Source of the DNA: an uncultured Clostridia bacterium
Lineage (GTDB): Bacteria; Bacillota_I; Bacilli_A; RF39; UBA660
DNA length: 32,808 bases
Assembly (NCBI GenBank): GCA_946619755.1
Contig: CAMOMI010000009.1
Span: 1 to 32,808 of the forward strand
Reading direction: 5' to 3'
The notes under the pieces were generated by a model. That model searched no databases and had not been told where the DNA came from. It worked only from the letters and a program-made list of their open reading frames with translations. Each line of letters begins with the position of its first letter. Position 1 is the stretch's first letter. Below are positions 31,231 to 32,808 of this stretch, in pieces. Position numbers and translations under genes: made by a program.

Positions 31231-32535
31231 ATGTATCATTTTATTGGTATAAAAGGTGCTGGCATGTCAGCTTTAGCCGTCATCTTAAAACAATTAGGCT
31301 ACGAAGTTAAGGGTAGTGATGTACCAAAACATTTCTTTACTGAAGAAGGTTTAATCAAAAATAATATAAAAATGACATCATATGATGAAAAAAATATTTA
31401 TGAAGGGTTAACTATTATTAAAGGTTCATCTATTACAGAAGATAATGTTGAACTAAAAAAAGCTAGACTATTAAATCTAGAAATCATTGGATATGAAGAA
31501 ATGTTAGGTAAGTTAACCCGAGAATATAAAACAATTTGTATTGCTGGTTGCCATGGTAAAACAACAACAACTGCTATGACAGCTCATGTTTTAAATAATA
31601 TTAAAGGTATCAATTATCTAATTGGTGATGGTACTGGAAGTGCACATAAGAATAATGATTTTTTTGCTCTTGAGAGTTGTGAGTATAGGAGACATTTCCT
31701 AGCTTATTTACCATATTATGCTGTCATCTTGAACATTGATTTAGATCATGTCGATTATTACAAAGATATAGATGATGTTATCTCTGCATATGAAGAATTT
31801 GCTAATAGTGCCACTAAATTAGTTATTGCTTGTGGTGATGATTTAAATGTTCATAAAATGAGATTACATAAAGATATTATTTATTTTGGCCTAAGCCAAG
31901 ATAATGATGTCTATGCTGACAATATAGAATACACTAAAAGTGGCACAAAATTTGATGTTATTGTAAATGGTAAAAAATATGGCCATTTTGATTTACCTAT
32001 ATATGCTAAGCATCAACTTCTAGACGCTCTAGCTGTTATAACCATTTGTTATGTACAAAATATTGATAGTAACGAAGTTCAAAAATACTTTAAAACATTT
32101 ACGGGCGCTAAAAGAAGATTTAGTGAAACTATTGCCGGAAATTCCATAATAATTGATGACTATGCTCATCACCCAAACGAGGTAAAATCAACAATTGATG
32201 CTATCCGTCAAAAATATCCTAATAAACAAATAATTGCTATTTTCCAACCACATACTTTCACTAGAACAAAAGAATTTGCTATTGACTTATCTAAAGTATT
32301 TAATACAGTTGATGCTACATATATTATGGATATTCATCCAGCTAGAGAAAGCCAAATTGATTATCCAGATGTAACCAAGAATATAATCTTAGATAAATTG
32401 GTTAATGGTTATCCAATTAATATCGATGAAGCCAACAAACTAGCCACATACGATAATGCAGTTTTCATCTTTATGTCGCCAAATGATATATCTAAATTAG
32501 AAAATGATCTAATTAAACTAAAAAGTAATTTTTAG
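31231..32535 (+). CDS. murC: UDP-N-acetylmuramate--L-alanine ligase
   Basis: MYHFIGIKGAGMSALAVILKQLGYEVKGSDV, AGCHGKTTTTAM, ESCEYRRHFLAYLPYYAVILNIDLDHVDYY, DDYAHHPNEVKSTI. Confidence 0.96.
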   Translation: MYHFIGIKGAGMSALAVILKQLGYEVKGSDVPKHFFTEEGLIKNNIKMTSYDEKNIYEGLTIIKGSSITEDNVELKKARLLNLEIIGYEEMLGKLTREYKTICIAGCHGKTTTTAMTAHVLNNIKGINYLIGDGTGSAHKNNDFFALESCEYRRHFLAYLPYYAVILNIDLDHVDYYKDIDDVISAYEEFANSATKLVIACGDDLNVHKMRLHKDIIYFGLSQDNDVYADNIEYTKSGTKFDVIVNGKKYGHFDLPIYAKHQLLDALAVITICYVQNIDSNEVQKYFKTFTGAKRRFSETIAGNSIIIDDYAHHPNEVKSTIDAIRQKYPNKQIIAIFQPHTFTRTKEFAIDLSKVFNTVDATYIMDIHPARESQIDYPDVTKNIILDKLVNGYPINIDEANKLATYDNAVFIFMSPNDISKLENDLIKLKSNF

Positions 32536-32553
32536 TTAACTATATGATTAATT

Positions 32554-32595
32554 AAAAAAAAGTTTTTACGAAAAAAAGTAAAACTCTTTTTTTTT
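32554..32595 (+). terminator. Rho-independent terminator after murC
   Basis: AGTTTTTAC-GAAAAAAA-GTAAAACT-like stem flanked by A-run and T-run. Confidence 0.65.
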
Positions 32596-32624
32596 GCGAA
32601 TGATATTATTGAGGAGGTAAAAGA

Positions 32625-32808
32625 GTGAGAAAAAATTGCATCATTATTCAAGATGGAATTAAAGAATGTGGTAGTGCTTGTCTTCTGTCCATAATTAGAT
32701 ATTACGGTGGTAATGTTTCAATGCCAAGATTATTAGAACTAACTAGTACTACAAAAGAAAGAACCAATTTTATTCTAGCTAGTCACAATGGAAGTAGTTC
32801 GGTTTCAT
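32625..32808 (+). CDS. Peptidase C39 domain of a peptidase-containing ABC transporter (partial; runs off window end)
   Basis: Hand translation from GTG: MRKNCIIIQDGIKECGSACLLSIIRYYGGNVSMPRLLELTSTTKERTNFILASHNGSSSVS; QxxxxECGxACLxSIxxYYGG signature; RBS gaggaggt; absent from the ORF track because open-ended. Confidence 0.85.
   Translation, partial: MRKNCIIIQDGIKECGSACLLSIIRYYGGNVSMPRLLELTSTTKERTNFILASHNGSSSVS

Overview
AT-rich Firmicutes/Mollicutes-like chromosomal window that appears to use the standard code. Part 1 (about 1-13442) is the S10-spc-alpha ribosomal protein region: rplC 3' end, rplD, rplW, rplB, rpsS, rplV, rpsC, rplP, rpmC, rpsQ, rplN, rplX, rplE, rpsN (Zn type), rpsH, rplF, rplR, rpsE, rplO, secY, adk, map, infA, rpmJ, rpsM, rpsK, rpoA, rplQ. 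rpmD is absent between rpsE and rplO. rplC has an acidic C-terminal tail and rpsE a polar N-terminal extension. Part 2 (about 13459-17399) holds ligA, an M29-type aminopeptidase, a small helical protein and an elongator tRNA-Met(CAU) with a clear promoter and terminator. Part 3 (about 17400-26080) is accessory. It has decayed gene fragments, an EcsC-like protein with an EF-hand-like loop, three XRE-HTH/transmembrane regulators, a DUF1848 protein with a C-terminal CX3CX2C motif, a DUF1287 protein, a DUF2975-like membrane protein, an SDR, and a coupled XRE-TM / membrane-anchored / lipoprotein operon. Part 4 (about 26100-32808) has a GT2, a GT-C-like membrane protein, a CarD-like protein with a structured leader, a SpoVB/MurJ-like flippase, murC, and the start of a C39-peptidase ABC transporter cut by the window edge. 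No CRISPR array, IS element or intact prophage was seen. The best leads are the accessory membrane-regulator operon, the CarD leader RNA, the DUF1848 cysteine motif, the C39 transporter start and the unusual L3 tail. None is proven to be a new system.
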